Part shown: positions 13,181 to 20,775 of the stretch, one piece after another
Position numbering within the stretch: position 1 is the stretch's first letter
Layout: the number at the start of each line of letters is the position of its first letter
Assembly (NCBI RefSeq): GCF_031082295.1
Contig: NZ_JAVHLD010000005.1
Coordinates: forward strand, 62,001 to 126,000
Direction of reading: 5' to 3'
DNA length: 64,000 nucleotides
Origin: Humidesulfovibrio sp.
Lineage (GTDB): Bacteria > Desulfobacterota > Desulfovibrionia > Desulfovibrionales > Desulfovibrionaceae
Position numbers and translations under genes: made by a program
Notes under the pieces: generated by a model
Told to the model about the DNA's origin: nothing
Database searches by the model: none
The model's input: the letters and a program-made list of their open reading frames with translations, nothing else

Positions 13181-14128
13181 CTACTCCGCGCGCGGCACCC
13201 CGTAGGGGCTCACGTCCACCTTGTCGGGGTGGTTCACGCTGAGCACGGGGCAGGCCGAGCGCAGCACAACCTGCTCGATGGTGCTGCCGAGCATGGCCTG
13301 CTCGGGGTCCACGTCCTTGGTGTGGTGGGCCATGACGATCAAGTCTGCCTTGGCCTCGCGGGCGTACTTCAGCACCTCCACGTGCGGGGTGCCTTCGCGC
13401 AGGGCGATGACGTAGTTGTCGAAGTCGCCCATGTTGGCCACGTACTTGTCCTGAATCTTCTTCTCGGCCAGGGCCAGCTGCTGCTCAATATAGGCCTGGG
13501 TGGCGCTGCTGGCCTGGCCCTCGGGGCCGATGTCCACGCAGTGGAACACGTGCAGCTTGCAGCCGATCTCCTTGGCCACGTTGCGGGCGAACTGGAAGGC
13601 GTAGTCGGCGGGCTTGCTGAAGTCCGTGGCGACCACGATGTTGGCGAAGTACGACCAGCAGGTGACGCAGGGGCGGCTGACGATGAGCACCGGGCAGCGG
13701 GCGCTCTTGGCCACCTTCTGCATGGTGGAGCCTGCGATGGCGCGGTGACGCATGGCGCCCACGTCTTCCTCGCGGGTGTGCGCGCCCATGATGATGAGGC
13801 TGGCGTCGTCCTTGCGCGCCTTGCGCAGGATCTCGGTGTGCGGCTCGCCGGTGGTGGTCTGGTAGACGCAGTCAGGGTGGTCCTTGCCGAGCTTCTCGTA
13901 ATACTGGGCCATCTCTTCCTTCACCAGGCTCACCAGGTTCTCGTCCACATTCTCCTGCTCACCGGTGCGCACGTCGCGGTAGGTGAGGCTGAACCCGCGG
14001 CCGGGCAGGCCGAAGACGTGGTACACGAAGAGCTTGGAGCGGTTCTTGCGCGAGAGCTCAAAGGCGACGCGGGCGGCGTCGTCGCATGTGGGAGAGGCCG
14101 ACGTGGCGAACAGGATCTTCTCAAACAT
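13181..14128 (-). CDS. Universal stress protein, two tandem Usp domains
   Basis: A 315-residue protein made of two UspA-fold domains. Domain 1 (residues about 1-145) starts MFEKILFATS and ends with an IAGST phosphate-binding signature. Domain 2 (about 160-310) starts IVVATDFS and has MLGSTIEQVV. Two cysteines in PCVTCW join the domains, a possible metal or redox site. ATG at 14128 follows AAGGAGG with good spacing; this ribosome site lies inside the end of the preceding gene. A Usp gene between redox-complex genes and receivers fits a stress or energy-state role (inference). Confidence 0.9.
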   Translation of the reverse strand: MFEKILFATSASPTCDDAARVAFELSRKNRSKLFVYHVFGLPGRGFSLTYRDVRTGEQENVDENLVSLVKEEMAQYYEKLGKDHPDCVYQTTTGEPHTEILRKARKDDASLIIMGAHTREEDVGAMRHRAIAGSTMQKVAKSARCPVLIVSRPCVTCWSYFANIVVATDFSKPADYAFQFARNVAKEIGCKLHVFHCVDIGPEGQASSATQAYIEQQLALAEKKIQDKYVANMGDFDNYVIALREGTPHVEVLKYAREAKADLIVMAHHTKDVDPEQAMLGSTIEQVVLRSACPVLSVNHPDKVDVSPYGVPRAE

Positions 14129-14130
14129 AA

Positions 14131-14670
14131 CTACCTCCTTAGTGCGCATTCCACGGGTGCGCCGTGAAAGGCGAGTTGCCAACCGATGCCTTCCTGAAAC
14201 TCGAACAGGTTCACGACTGTTTGGAAGCGGAATTCGTCCATCCGGTCGCCAAAGACCACGTGCTTGAGCTGGCCCAGGGTCACTGGCAGGTCGAGCAGCG
14301 TCTCCACCGGATAGGGCTTGACCTCGATGTCTGCGCCATCCGTGCCCACCCCGCGCAGGGCGTGGTAGATCTCAAGCCTGGGCGGAGCCGGGTGGCCGAT
14401 GATCTCCACCACCTTGGACAGCTCCAGCCGCGCGATGCCCGGAGGCATGCAGCCCTCGGCTGGCCAGCGGGAAAGCCCGGCGGCAAGGTCCTTGGCAAAG
14501 GGGCTCAAGCGCGTGAGCAGCGGGTAGGCCGCGAGCATCTGGACGAAGCTGCGCAAGGTGTAACCCTGTTCCAGCACAACGCGAGCCCCGAGAGCGCAGA
14601 GTGGGTCCGTCTCTTGCTTCCCGTCGTGCCGGAGCAGAAATCCATTCTTGGCGAGTGTGATAACGTCCAT
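14131..14670 (-). CDS. Conserved hypothetical protein of the tmc signalling block
   Basis: A protein of about 179 residues that I do not recognise. It has no signal peptide and no obvious membrane span. The sequence is mixed alpha/beta with a hydrophobic C-terminal third. The start is uncertain: ATG at 14670 has GGA 9 bases upstream; ATG 14679 and TTG 14694 are in frame. A promoter lies about 70 bases upstream, and the stop is 2 bases before the Usp start, so this is the first gene of a transcription unit running to the response regulators. Position alone suggests a link to stress signalling. Confidence 0.65.
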   Translation of the reverse strand: MDVITLAKNGFLLRHDGKQETDPLCALGARVVLEQGYTLRSFVQMLAAYPLLTRLSPFAKDLAAGLSRWPAEGCMPPGIARLELSKVVEIIGHPAPPRLEIYHALRGVGTDGADIEVKPYPVETLLDLPVTLGQLKHVVFGDRMDEFRFQTVVNLFEFQEGIGWQLAFHGAPVECALRR

Positions 14671-14736
14671 ATTGCACATTCCGTTTGTATGCAATTGCTC
14701 TTCTGCTACGATCTTAATGCGACTTCACTGTATTAC

Positions 14737-14764
14737 ATAATAATGTCCGAGTCAACATTGTAAA
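14737..14764 (-). promoter_or_regulatory. Predicted sigma-70 promoter for the Usp/response-regulator unit
   Basis: Minus strand TTTACA (14764-14759) and TATTAT (14742-14737) with a 16-base spacer, in the AT-rich 140-base gap between the receiver-kinase gene and the hypothetical gene. Consensus match only. Confidence 0.5.
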
Positions 14765-14811
14765 GAAAAATTCTGTGTAAAAAAGTCATATTTTCGCATA
14801 TTTAATTCATT

Positions 14812-15975
14812 CTATCCTGGTATGACAATGGAGAATGTCGTTCCTGCATTAATTTCGCTTGTTACTGCAATGCTTCCGCCGTGTTCTTCCACGATCTTCT
14901 TGGTCGTCATGAGTCCCAGGCCGGAGCCGCCTTCACCCTTGGTGCTGAAGAATGCGGTGAACAGCCGGGCCTTGGCTTCCTCATCCAGGCCGCAGCCGTT
15001 GTCGGAAACGCTGTAGCGCACGCCGCCGCCCGGCAGGGACGAGACGCTGAGGTCCACCCGCCCGCCAGGAGCATCGGGGCCGAAACCAGCGGTCTGGCAG
15101 GCGTCAAGGGCGTTGCCCACCAGGTTCATGAGGGCCCGGTGCAGGGCGTCGGCGTCGATGTTCGCGAGCGGCAGGTCCGGTGCAGGCGCCAGGCAAAGCT
15201 CCACGCCTGCGGCCTTGGCCTTGAGCGCCAGCAGCTCCGCCACCTGACGCGCGGGCAGGGCGGGGTCGCAGGGAGCGGGCTTGAGGGCCTCGGGCCTGGC
15301 GTAGCGCAGCATTTCAAGCGAAAGGTTCTTGATCTTCTCCACGTTGGCCTGGAGCATCTCCCAGCCTTGCTCCAGGTAGGCCCGGCGATCCAGCTCCAGG
15401 CCCTTGCCCAGCAGGAAGATGCTGCCCTCCAGGCCGCTGGCCAGGTTCTTGATGGCGTGGGAAAGCCCGGCCACGGTCTGGCCCACGGCGGCCAGGCGTT
15501 CGGCCGCCAGCAGCTCGCGGGTCTTCTGTTCCACCAGGCGCTCCAGCTCGCGAGTGTGCTCGCGGATGGCCCGGCGCATGCTCAAGCGTTCGCGGGCCCG
15601 GCCCAGCGCGATGTCCAGGGCGTCGTCGCTGATGGGCTTGGTGACGAAGTCCGTGGCGTCGAGCTTGATGCCCTGGATGGCCAGGTCGATGTCGCCGTGG
15701 CCGGTGATGAGGATGACCTCGACATCGCGGCCACCGCAGTCGGCCGAGCCGTCGGCCTCGGCCTTGATGGTCCGCAGAAGTTCCAGGCCGTCCATGCCTG
15801 GCATCTTGATGTCCGTGATGACGATGGTCGGCGCGAGCTCGCGGAACAGGGCCAGGGCCTGCTCGGCGTTTTCGGCCATGTGTACCGTGAAGCCCCGGTC
15901 GGCAAGGCTCAGGCCCAGCACCTTGCGGATGCCCTCCTCGTCGTCCACCAGAAGCAGTCGCGTCGCGTCGCTCAT
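14812..15975 (-). CDS. Receiver-kinase protein (Rec-coiled coil-HisKA-like-HATPase)
   Basis: A 387-residue protein. The receiver has Asp55 (ITDIKMPGMDG) and an insert containing DGSADCGGRD before beta-4. It is joined by a helical linker to a kinase core with the atypical box GLSHAIKNLASG and a HATPase domain (NLVGNALDAC, DNGCGL, FSTKGEGGSGLGL). It lacks the PAS region of its relative at 10306-12222. The ATG overlaps the stop of the membrane sensor kinase by 4 bases, so the two are translationally coupled. The membrane kinase is its likely phosphodonor. Confidence 0.9.
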   Translation of the reverse strand: MSDATRLLLVDDEEGIRKVLGLSLADRGFTVHMAENAEQALALFRELAPTIVITDIKMPGMDGLELLRTIKAEADGSADCGGRDVEVILITGHGDIDLAIQGIKLDATDFVTKPISDDALDIALGRARERLSMRRAIREHTRELERLVEQKTRELLAAERLAAVGQTVAGLSHAIKNLASGLEGSIFLLGKGLELDRRAYLEQGWEMLQANVEKIKNLSLEMLRYARPEALKPAPCDPALPARQVAELLALKAKAAGVELCLAPAPDLPLANIDADALHRALMNLVGNALDACQTAGFGPDAPGGRVDLSVSSLPGGGVRYSVSDNGCGLDEEAKARLFTAFFSTKGEGGSGLGLMTTKKIVEEHGGSIAVTSEINAGTTFSIVIPG

Positions 15976-18263
15976 GGCCGCCCCCCATTCAGTTCGATGG
16001 GCAGGGTGATGATGAAGCGCGTGCCCTCGCCGGGAACGGAGTAGGCGCGGATGTCGCCGCCGCAGTCCTTGACGATGCCGTAGCTGATGGACAGGCCCAG
16101 GCCCGTGCCCTTGCCCACCTTCTTGGTGGTGAAGAAGGGCTGGAAGATCTTCTCCAGCACGCCGGGGGGAATGCCGCAGCCCGTGTCGGCGATGGTCACC
16201 GCCACGAACTGGCCGTCTTTTCTGGCGGAGAGCAGGATCCGCTTGGGGCTGGCGGGCTTGTCCGCCATCTCCGGGGCCGCCCACTTTTCCTCAATGGCGT
16301 CGCGGGCGTTGATGAGCATGTTGATGAACACCTGCTCCAGGCGCCCGGCGTCGGCCAGCACCTTGGGCAGGTCCGGGTCGACGTGGAGGGCCACCTCGAT
16401 CTCGCGCAGCTTGAGCTGCTGGCTGAAGATGTCCAGCGCCCGGGTGAGGATGGCCCCGGCGTCCACGGGCTCGAGCTTCATCTCCGGCTTGCGCCCGAAC
16501 TCGCGCAGGTGGTTGATGATCTTGGAGGCGCGGTCCACGTGGGCGTCGATCTCCTTGGCCATCTCGGCGAGGATGTCCGGGGCCAGGCATTCCTGGCGGG
16601 TGATCTTGCGCACGATGAAGCTGGCCGCGGTCTTGATGACCGACAGGGGCTGGTTCAGCTCATGGGCCATGCCCGTGGCCATCTCGCCCAGGGTGGCCAT
16701 CTTGGAGGCCTGGATGAGCTGCTGCTCGGTCTCAAGGCGCTTGGTGATGTCGCTGGTGGTGACGAGCAGCACCTTCTGGCCGGAAAACTCGGAGGGCGAC
16801 ACGCGCACCGTGACGAACAGCCTGCGGCCGTCCTTGGTCATGTGGACCACGCGGTCGTGCAGGTCCGTCTGGGCCAGGCGCTTCTCGAAGCGGTCGCGGT
16901 CCTCCTTCGGGTACAGGTCCTGGAACGAGCGGCCTATGATCTCGAAAGGCTCGAAGCCGTACACTGTGGGCACGGACTCGTTGCAGTCGAGGATGCGCAG
17001 GGTCTCCGCGTCAAGCACGAACACGGGGTTGGGGATGTTGCGGAAGATGGCCTGGTACTTGTGCTCGCTCTTCTCCAGCTCCTCCTCCAACTGCTTGCGG
17101 CTGGTGATGTCCAGGCACATCTCCATGGCCGAGACGATCTCGCCGTCGCTGTTGGTGATGGGCGTCGTGGTCACCAGCCAGTGCCGCTGGTTCCCGTCGG
17201 CGTCGAAGCCCGTCTCCTCGCTGCAGTGGCTCTTGCCCGTCTGGAAGGTCATCTCCACCGGGCAGTTGGGGCATTTCTCGTTGCGGCCCTTGTAGGCGTG
17301 GTAGCAGAAGTCGCCGGGGCGCGGGCGGAACTTCTCGCGGAATTCCTGGTTGTAGCGCAGCAGCCGAAAGTTCTTGTCCTGCACGGTGATGATGCAGGGC
17401 ACCTGCGAGAACAGCGTCTGGTACTCGTCGCGCTGGCGGTTCAGCTCGATCTGCTTCTCGCTGATGCTCTTGCCCATGCGCTCTATGGCGTGGACCAGGG
17501 TGCCCATCTCGTCGCGCTGGGAGATGTCGATGCCCGCGCACTGGCCGCCCTCGGCGATGCGCTTGGCGCCGCGGATGAGCCTGCGGATGGGCCGGATGAC
17601 GAAGCGCATCATGAACACGAAGATGGACAGGCCGAGCGCCAGCAGGCCGATGGCGGTGAAGGCGATGATGCGCGTCTTGGACGAGCTGATCTCGCGGTCG
17701 GTGGCCTCCAGTGACACCACCACGTCGATGGCGCCCAGGACCTTCTTGTCCGCCGGGTGGAAGTGGCAGTTTTCGGAGCAGCCGGGCTCGTTGTGGATGG
17801 GGCTGATGATGCCCAGCGTGCGCTGGCCGTTCGGTCCGTCGAAGATGCGCGTGCGCGCTTCCAGGGGCACGTCGGAGGTCGGGGGGTTGGACTGGTGGCA
17901 GACGTAGCATGCCTGGCTCTTGATGTCCGTGACGGAATCGACCTCGCTTGAGATGTTGGAGAACTTGATCTGACCTTCCTTGTTGTACACGCGGATGGCC
18001 AGGATGCCCTCCTGCCTGCCCACGTTGGAGATGATCTGGTTCAGGTCCTCGCGCGCGTTCAGCATCATGGCGTAGCGCGTGCCGAGCTTGATGGTGGTGC
18101 CCAGGCGGTCGGCCTCGGACACCACGTAGGTCATGAGCACGTCCTCCTGGTGGCTGATGGCCAGGTAGGACAGGGCGAACACGCACACCACGAGAGAAGT
18201 CCCCGCAGCCACGATGAGCTTGGAGATGAGGCTTCCTTGAATGGCGTCCCACGGCGTCCGCAT
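15972..18263 (-). CDS. Membrane sensor histidine kinase with periplasmic heme-c motifs
   Basis: A 763-residue kinase. One membrane span lies at about residues 13-36 and a second near 195-218. Between them is a periplasmic domain with a canonical heme-c site, Cys119-x-x-Cys122-His123 (ACYVCHQ), and a second CSENCH cluster near 162-167 with three residues between the cysteines. HAMP, a PAS domain with the cysteine cluster CYHAYKGRNEKCPNCP, a second PAS domain, HisKA (His534 in GMAHELNQPL) and HATPase follow. Family knowledge: CXXCH in an exported domain means covalent heme c, so this should sense redox state, a gas ligand or periplasmic cytochromes. It lies directly downstream of tmcA, itself a c-type cytochrome gene, on the same strand. 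Confidence 0.92.
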   Translation of the reverse strand: MRTPWDAIQGSLISKLIVAAGTSLVVCVFALSYLAISHQEDVLMTYVVSEADRLGTTIKLGTRYAMMLNAREDLNQIISNVGRQEGILAIRVYNKEGQIKFSNISSEVDSVTDIKSQACYVCHQSNPPTSDVPLEARTRIFDGPNGQRTLGIISPIHNEPGCSENCHFHPADKKVLGAIDVVVSLEATDREISSSKTRIIAFTAIGLLALGLSIFVFMMRFVIRPIRRLIRGAKRIAEGGQCAGIDISQRDEMGTLVHAIERMGKSISEKQIELNRQRDEYQTLFSQVPCIITVQDKNFRLLRYNQEFREKFRPRPGDFCYHAYKGRNEKCPNCPVEMTFQTGKSHCSEETGFDADGNQRHWLVTTTPITNSDGEIVSAMEMCLDITSRKQLEEELEKSEHKYQAIFRNIPNPVFVLDAETLRILDCNESVPTVYGFEPFEIIGRSFQDLYPKEDRDRFEKRLAQTDLHDRVVHMTKDGRRLFVTVRVSPSEFSGQKVLLVTTSDITKRLETEQQLIQASKMATLGEMATGMAHELNQPLSVIKTAASFIVRKITRQECLAPDILAEMAKEIDAHVDRASKIINHLREFGRKPEMKLEPVDAGAILTRALDIFSQQLKLREIEVALHVDPDLPKVLADAGRLEQVFINMLINARDAIEEKWAAPEMADKPASPKRILLSARKDGQFVAVTIADTGCGIPPGVLEKIFQPFFTTKKVGKGTGLGLSISYGIVKDCGGDIRAYSVPGEGTRFIITLPIELNGGRP

Positions 18264-18352
18264 GACTCGCTTCCCCGGCCTGTTCGGCCTGCCGCCGTTC
18301 CGGCGGGAGATGCTTGTGCAGAGCCCTCCCGCCGGTCAGCGGCGGACGGTTG

Positions 18353-18742
18353 TCAGCGCTTGTGACACTGGCCGCAGGCCAGCGGTCCCTTGCCCTTGGC
18401 CCTGTGGCAGTCGATGCACTGCTTGTGGTAGGCGCGCTTGAGGTTGGTGGCCTTTCCCGCGGGCTTCACCTTGTGGCACTCCACGCAGGGCGTGCCCTCG
18501 GTGGAGGCGCTCTTGTCGATCTTGCCGTCGGACCCGCCGTGGTGGCAAACCACGCATTCCTCCAGCTTGGCCTTTTCGTTGTGCTTGTCGTGGACGAACA
18601 CGGCCGGGGGCCTGGTCAGCGTGCCGAAGGCCTCCGGGGCCAGTTTGGTGATGGCGTCCTGGGCCATGACGGCCTGTACCGTCGCCAGGGCCGACACGAT
18701 GGTCAGTGCGGCCAGGATGAGAAGGGGGAGTGTGCGCTTCAT
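18353..18742 (-). CDS. tmcA: Tetraheme cytochrome c3 of the Tmc complex
   Basis: A 129-residue exported protein: signal peptide cut near AMA-QDA, then four CXXCH motifs (C63, C86, C109, C123) and four further histidines (51, 54, 68, 106) as candidate second ligands, as in class III cytochromes. The assignment to tmcA rests on its position behind tmcD, C and B. In D. vulgaris TmcA accepts electrons from periplasmic hydrogenase/cytochrome c3 and passes them to the membrane complex. Oddly, counting charges in the mature chain gives more Lys/Arg (about 18) than Asp/Glu (about 11), whereas the D. vulgaris protein is described as acidic. The ribosome site is GAGGAGG. Confidence 0.85.
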   Translation of the reverse strand: MKRTLPLLILAALTIVSALATVQAVMAQDAITKLAPEAFGTLTRPPAVFVHDKHNEKAKLEECVVCHHGGSDGKIDKSASTEGTPCVECHKVKPAGKATNLKRAYHKQCIDCHRAKGKGPLACGQCHKR

Positions 18743-18754
18743 GTCTGCCTCCTC

Positions 18755-20074
18755 TTAGGCCTCGGGCTTTTCCATGCATTCGTAGATGATGTCGCTCAAG
18801 AACTTGAGCTCCATACCGAGCTTGTGGTGGTGGATGATGTCGTGCAGGCCGCCGTGGCAGTTGTGGCAGGGGGTGATCACCGTCTTGACGCCGGTGGCCT
18901 TGAGCTGCTCGGCCTTGACCGTGTTGCCCGCAACCCGCTGGTTCTTGAAGGGCGGGCCGCAGTTGATGACGCCGCCGCCAGCCGCGCAGCAGAAGTTGTG
19001 TTCCATGTTGGGGTGCATCTCCACGATGTCGCCTTCCACCAGGAAGCGCGTCACCTCGCGCAGCTTCTGTTGCAGCCCCTTGCCGCGGACGATGTTGCAG
19101 GGGTCCTGGATGGTCACCGGGCCGGGGAACTTCTTGACCAGCTTGATGCGCCCCTCCTGGATGAGCTCCCAGTAGAACTCCACGGCGTGGATGACCGGCA
19201 CGGGCGGATAGCTGTAGCCCAGCCAGCGGTTGCCCACGTCGTACACCGAGCGCAGGGCGTGGCCGCATTCGCCCATGACGATGCGCTTGACCTTGAGCTT
19301 CTGGGCGCTTTCGAAGTGGCGGCGCTTCAAGCGGCCCATCATTTCGAAGTCGCCGGTGAACATGCACATGTCGGAGTTGTCCCAGCCGGAATGCGCGGGC
19401 ATGGTCCAGTCCTTCCCGGACATGTGCAGGATGGCCGCAGCCTGGTAGATGAGCTGGGTGCGGAACTTTGGCTCGGGCGCGATGACGGAGTAGTAGATGT
19501 CCGCGCCTTCCTTATCGAGCGGGATGCGCAGGCCGGGGAACTCCTCGCGCGCCTCGTCCTCCTGCCACATGAGCGAGTCCGTCCACTCGTCGTCCTTGAC
19601 CCACATCTGGTTGAACACGGCTGAGTGGCTGTGCGCCGTGTCCTGGATGTACTGCGGGGTGACGCCAAGCTTGTGGCAGATGCGCCGCACGACAGAGATG
19701 ATGTAGGCCGTGTCGATGCCGATGGGGCAGAAATGCACGCAGCGGCGGCAGAGGTTGCATTCGGTGTAGGCCAGCTGCGCCATGCCGTATATGAAGTCCG
19801 GGTCCACCCGGCCCTTCCTGTCCAGCAGCACGCTCATGGTCTGGTGCACCTTGCCCGCCGGGGTGAAGCTCGGGTCGCCGGGGTGGGAGAGGGCGAAGTG
19901 GCAGGCCTCGGCGCAGAGGCCGCAGCGCATGCAGGTCTCGGCGTAGGTGGCCAGGCGCGCGCCGGTCTCGCCCTTCAGCACGGCGCCGATGGTTTTCTCG
20001 ATCTTCTCCGGGGTCAGCCGCGAGACCCCGCGCCTGAGCCCCACGTCCTCGATGAGTCTTTCTTGGATGCCCAT
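18755..20074 (-). CDS. tmcB: Tmc complex iron-sulfur subunit, HdrD-like
   Basis: A 439-residue cytoplasmic-side protein related to heterodisulfide reductase HdrD and to HmcF. It has two [4Fe-4S] motifs (C48-C51-C54-C58 and C106-C109-C112-C116, the latter ending CPIG) and two CCG-type cysteine domains in the C-terminal half (QDPCN, NFCCAAGGG, TPCHNCHGG). Family knowledge: such subunits move electrons from the membrane cytochrome b to a cytoplasmic acceptor. It lies 21 bases after tmcC and 12 bases before tmcA, with GAGGAA before the ATG. HmcF and DsrK are the other related subunits, but the gene set fits Tmc. Confidence 0.92.
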   Translation of the reverse strand: MGIQERLIEDVGLRRGVSRLTPEKIEKTIGAVLKGETGARLATYAETCMRCGLCAEACHFALSHPGDPSFTPAGKVHQTMSVLLDRKGRVDPDFIYGMAQLAYTECNLCRRCVHFCPIGIDTAYIISVVRRICHKLGVTPQYIQDTAHSHSAVFNQMWVKDDEWTDSLMWQEDEAREEFPGLRIPLDKEGADIYYSVIAPEPKFRTQLIYQAAAILHMSGKDWTMPAHSGWDNSDMCMFTGDFEMMGRLKRRHFESAQKLKVKRIVMGECGHALRSVYDVGNRWLGYSYPPVPVIHAVEFYWELIQEGRIKLVKKFPGPVTIQDPCNIVRGKGLQQKLREVTRFLVEGDIVEMHPNMEHNFCCAAGGGVINCGPPFKNQRVAGNTVKAEQLKATGVKTVITPCHNCHGGLHDIIHHHKLGMELKFLSDIIYECMEKPEA

Positions 20075-20095
20075 GTGTGGTTCCTCCTTGGGGCT

Positions 20096-20755
20096 TTACC
20101 AGTCTCTCGCGTGGCGCACGCCGCCAAACTCCGAGCCCATGTAGGCGCGGGTGAAGGCGGCGAAGACCATGTGCGAGAGGCGGGTGAAGGGGATGGCGGC
20201 GAGCATGATCTCTCCGGCCACGATGTGGGCGACGATCATGACCTGGTAGTCGAACACCTGGTGGTAGGCCAAAAAGCCGGTCAGGAAGGGCAGGGTCACG
20301 ATGGTGAGCGCCAGCCAGTCCTTGCCGGTGGTGATGTAGGCCACTTCCTTCTGCGTCAGCCTGCGGCCGGCGAAGACGAGGCAGGCCGCCAGCACCACCA
20401 GGGTCATGATGTCGGCCACGTTGTCGGGCAGGGTGGCGTAGGAGATGCCGAAGAATTCCGTCCACAGCGTCACGTGCGCCACCAAAAAAACCGGCACGGC
20501 GATGAGGCAGAGGTGGAAGGCGAAGGTGGTCACGGTCATGACCGGACTCTTGCGCCAGCCCAGGGCGTTGAAGGGGATGAGCCAGTTGAAGATGGAGCGC
20601 AGGGAGAACCCCAGGTCCATGAAGCTCACGGACGGGGCGTCTTTCTTCAGGGCCAGTTGATACATGGAATACAGTCGATAGGCCGAGCCCAGGAGAAAGA
20701 TCCCCCAGGCGAGCCAGGCCAGCGGGCCGGTGACGAATTCGTATGCCGCATTCAT
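20096..20755 (-). CDS. tmcC: Tmc complex membrane cytochrome b subunit
   Basis: A 219-residue integral membrane protein of the NarI/HmcE/DsrM type with about five or six hydrophobic spans. Paired histidines inside spans (FHLCLIAVPVFLVAH and YHQVFDYQVMIVAH) are candidate b-heme ligands. In Tmc this subunit links the periplasmic cytochrome c3 with the cytoplasmic iron-sulfur subunit. ATG at 20755 has AAAGGAGG 6 bases upstream. Gaps of about 20 bases on both sides place it in one operon with tmcD and tmcB. Confidence 0.9.
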   Translation of the reverse strand: MNAAYEFVTGPLAWLAWGIFLLGSAYRLYSMYQLALKKDAPSVSFMDLGFSLRSIFNWLIPFNALGWRKSPVMTVTTFAFHLCLIAVPVFLVAHVTLWTEFFGISYATLPDNVADIMTLVVLAACLVFAGRRLTQKEVAYITTGKDWLALTIVTLPFLTGFLAYHQVFDYQVMIVAHIVAGEIMLAAIPFTRLSHMVFAAFTRAYMGSEFGGVRHARDW

Positions 20756-20775
20756 GTTCGTCCTCCTTTGCGCGC

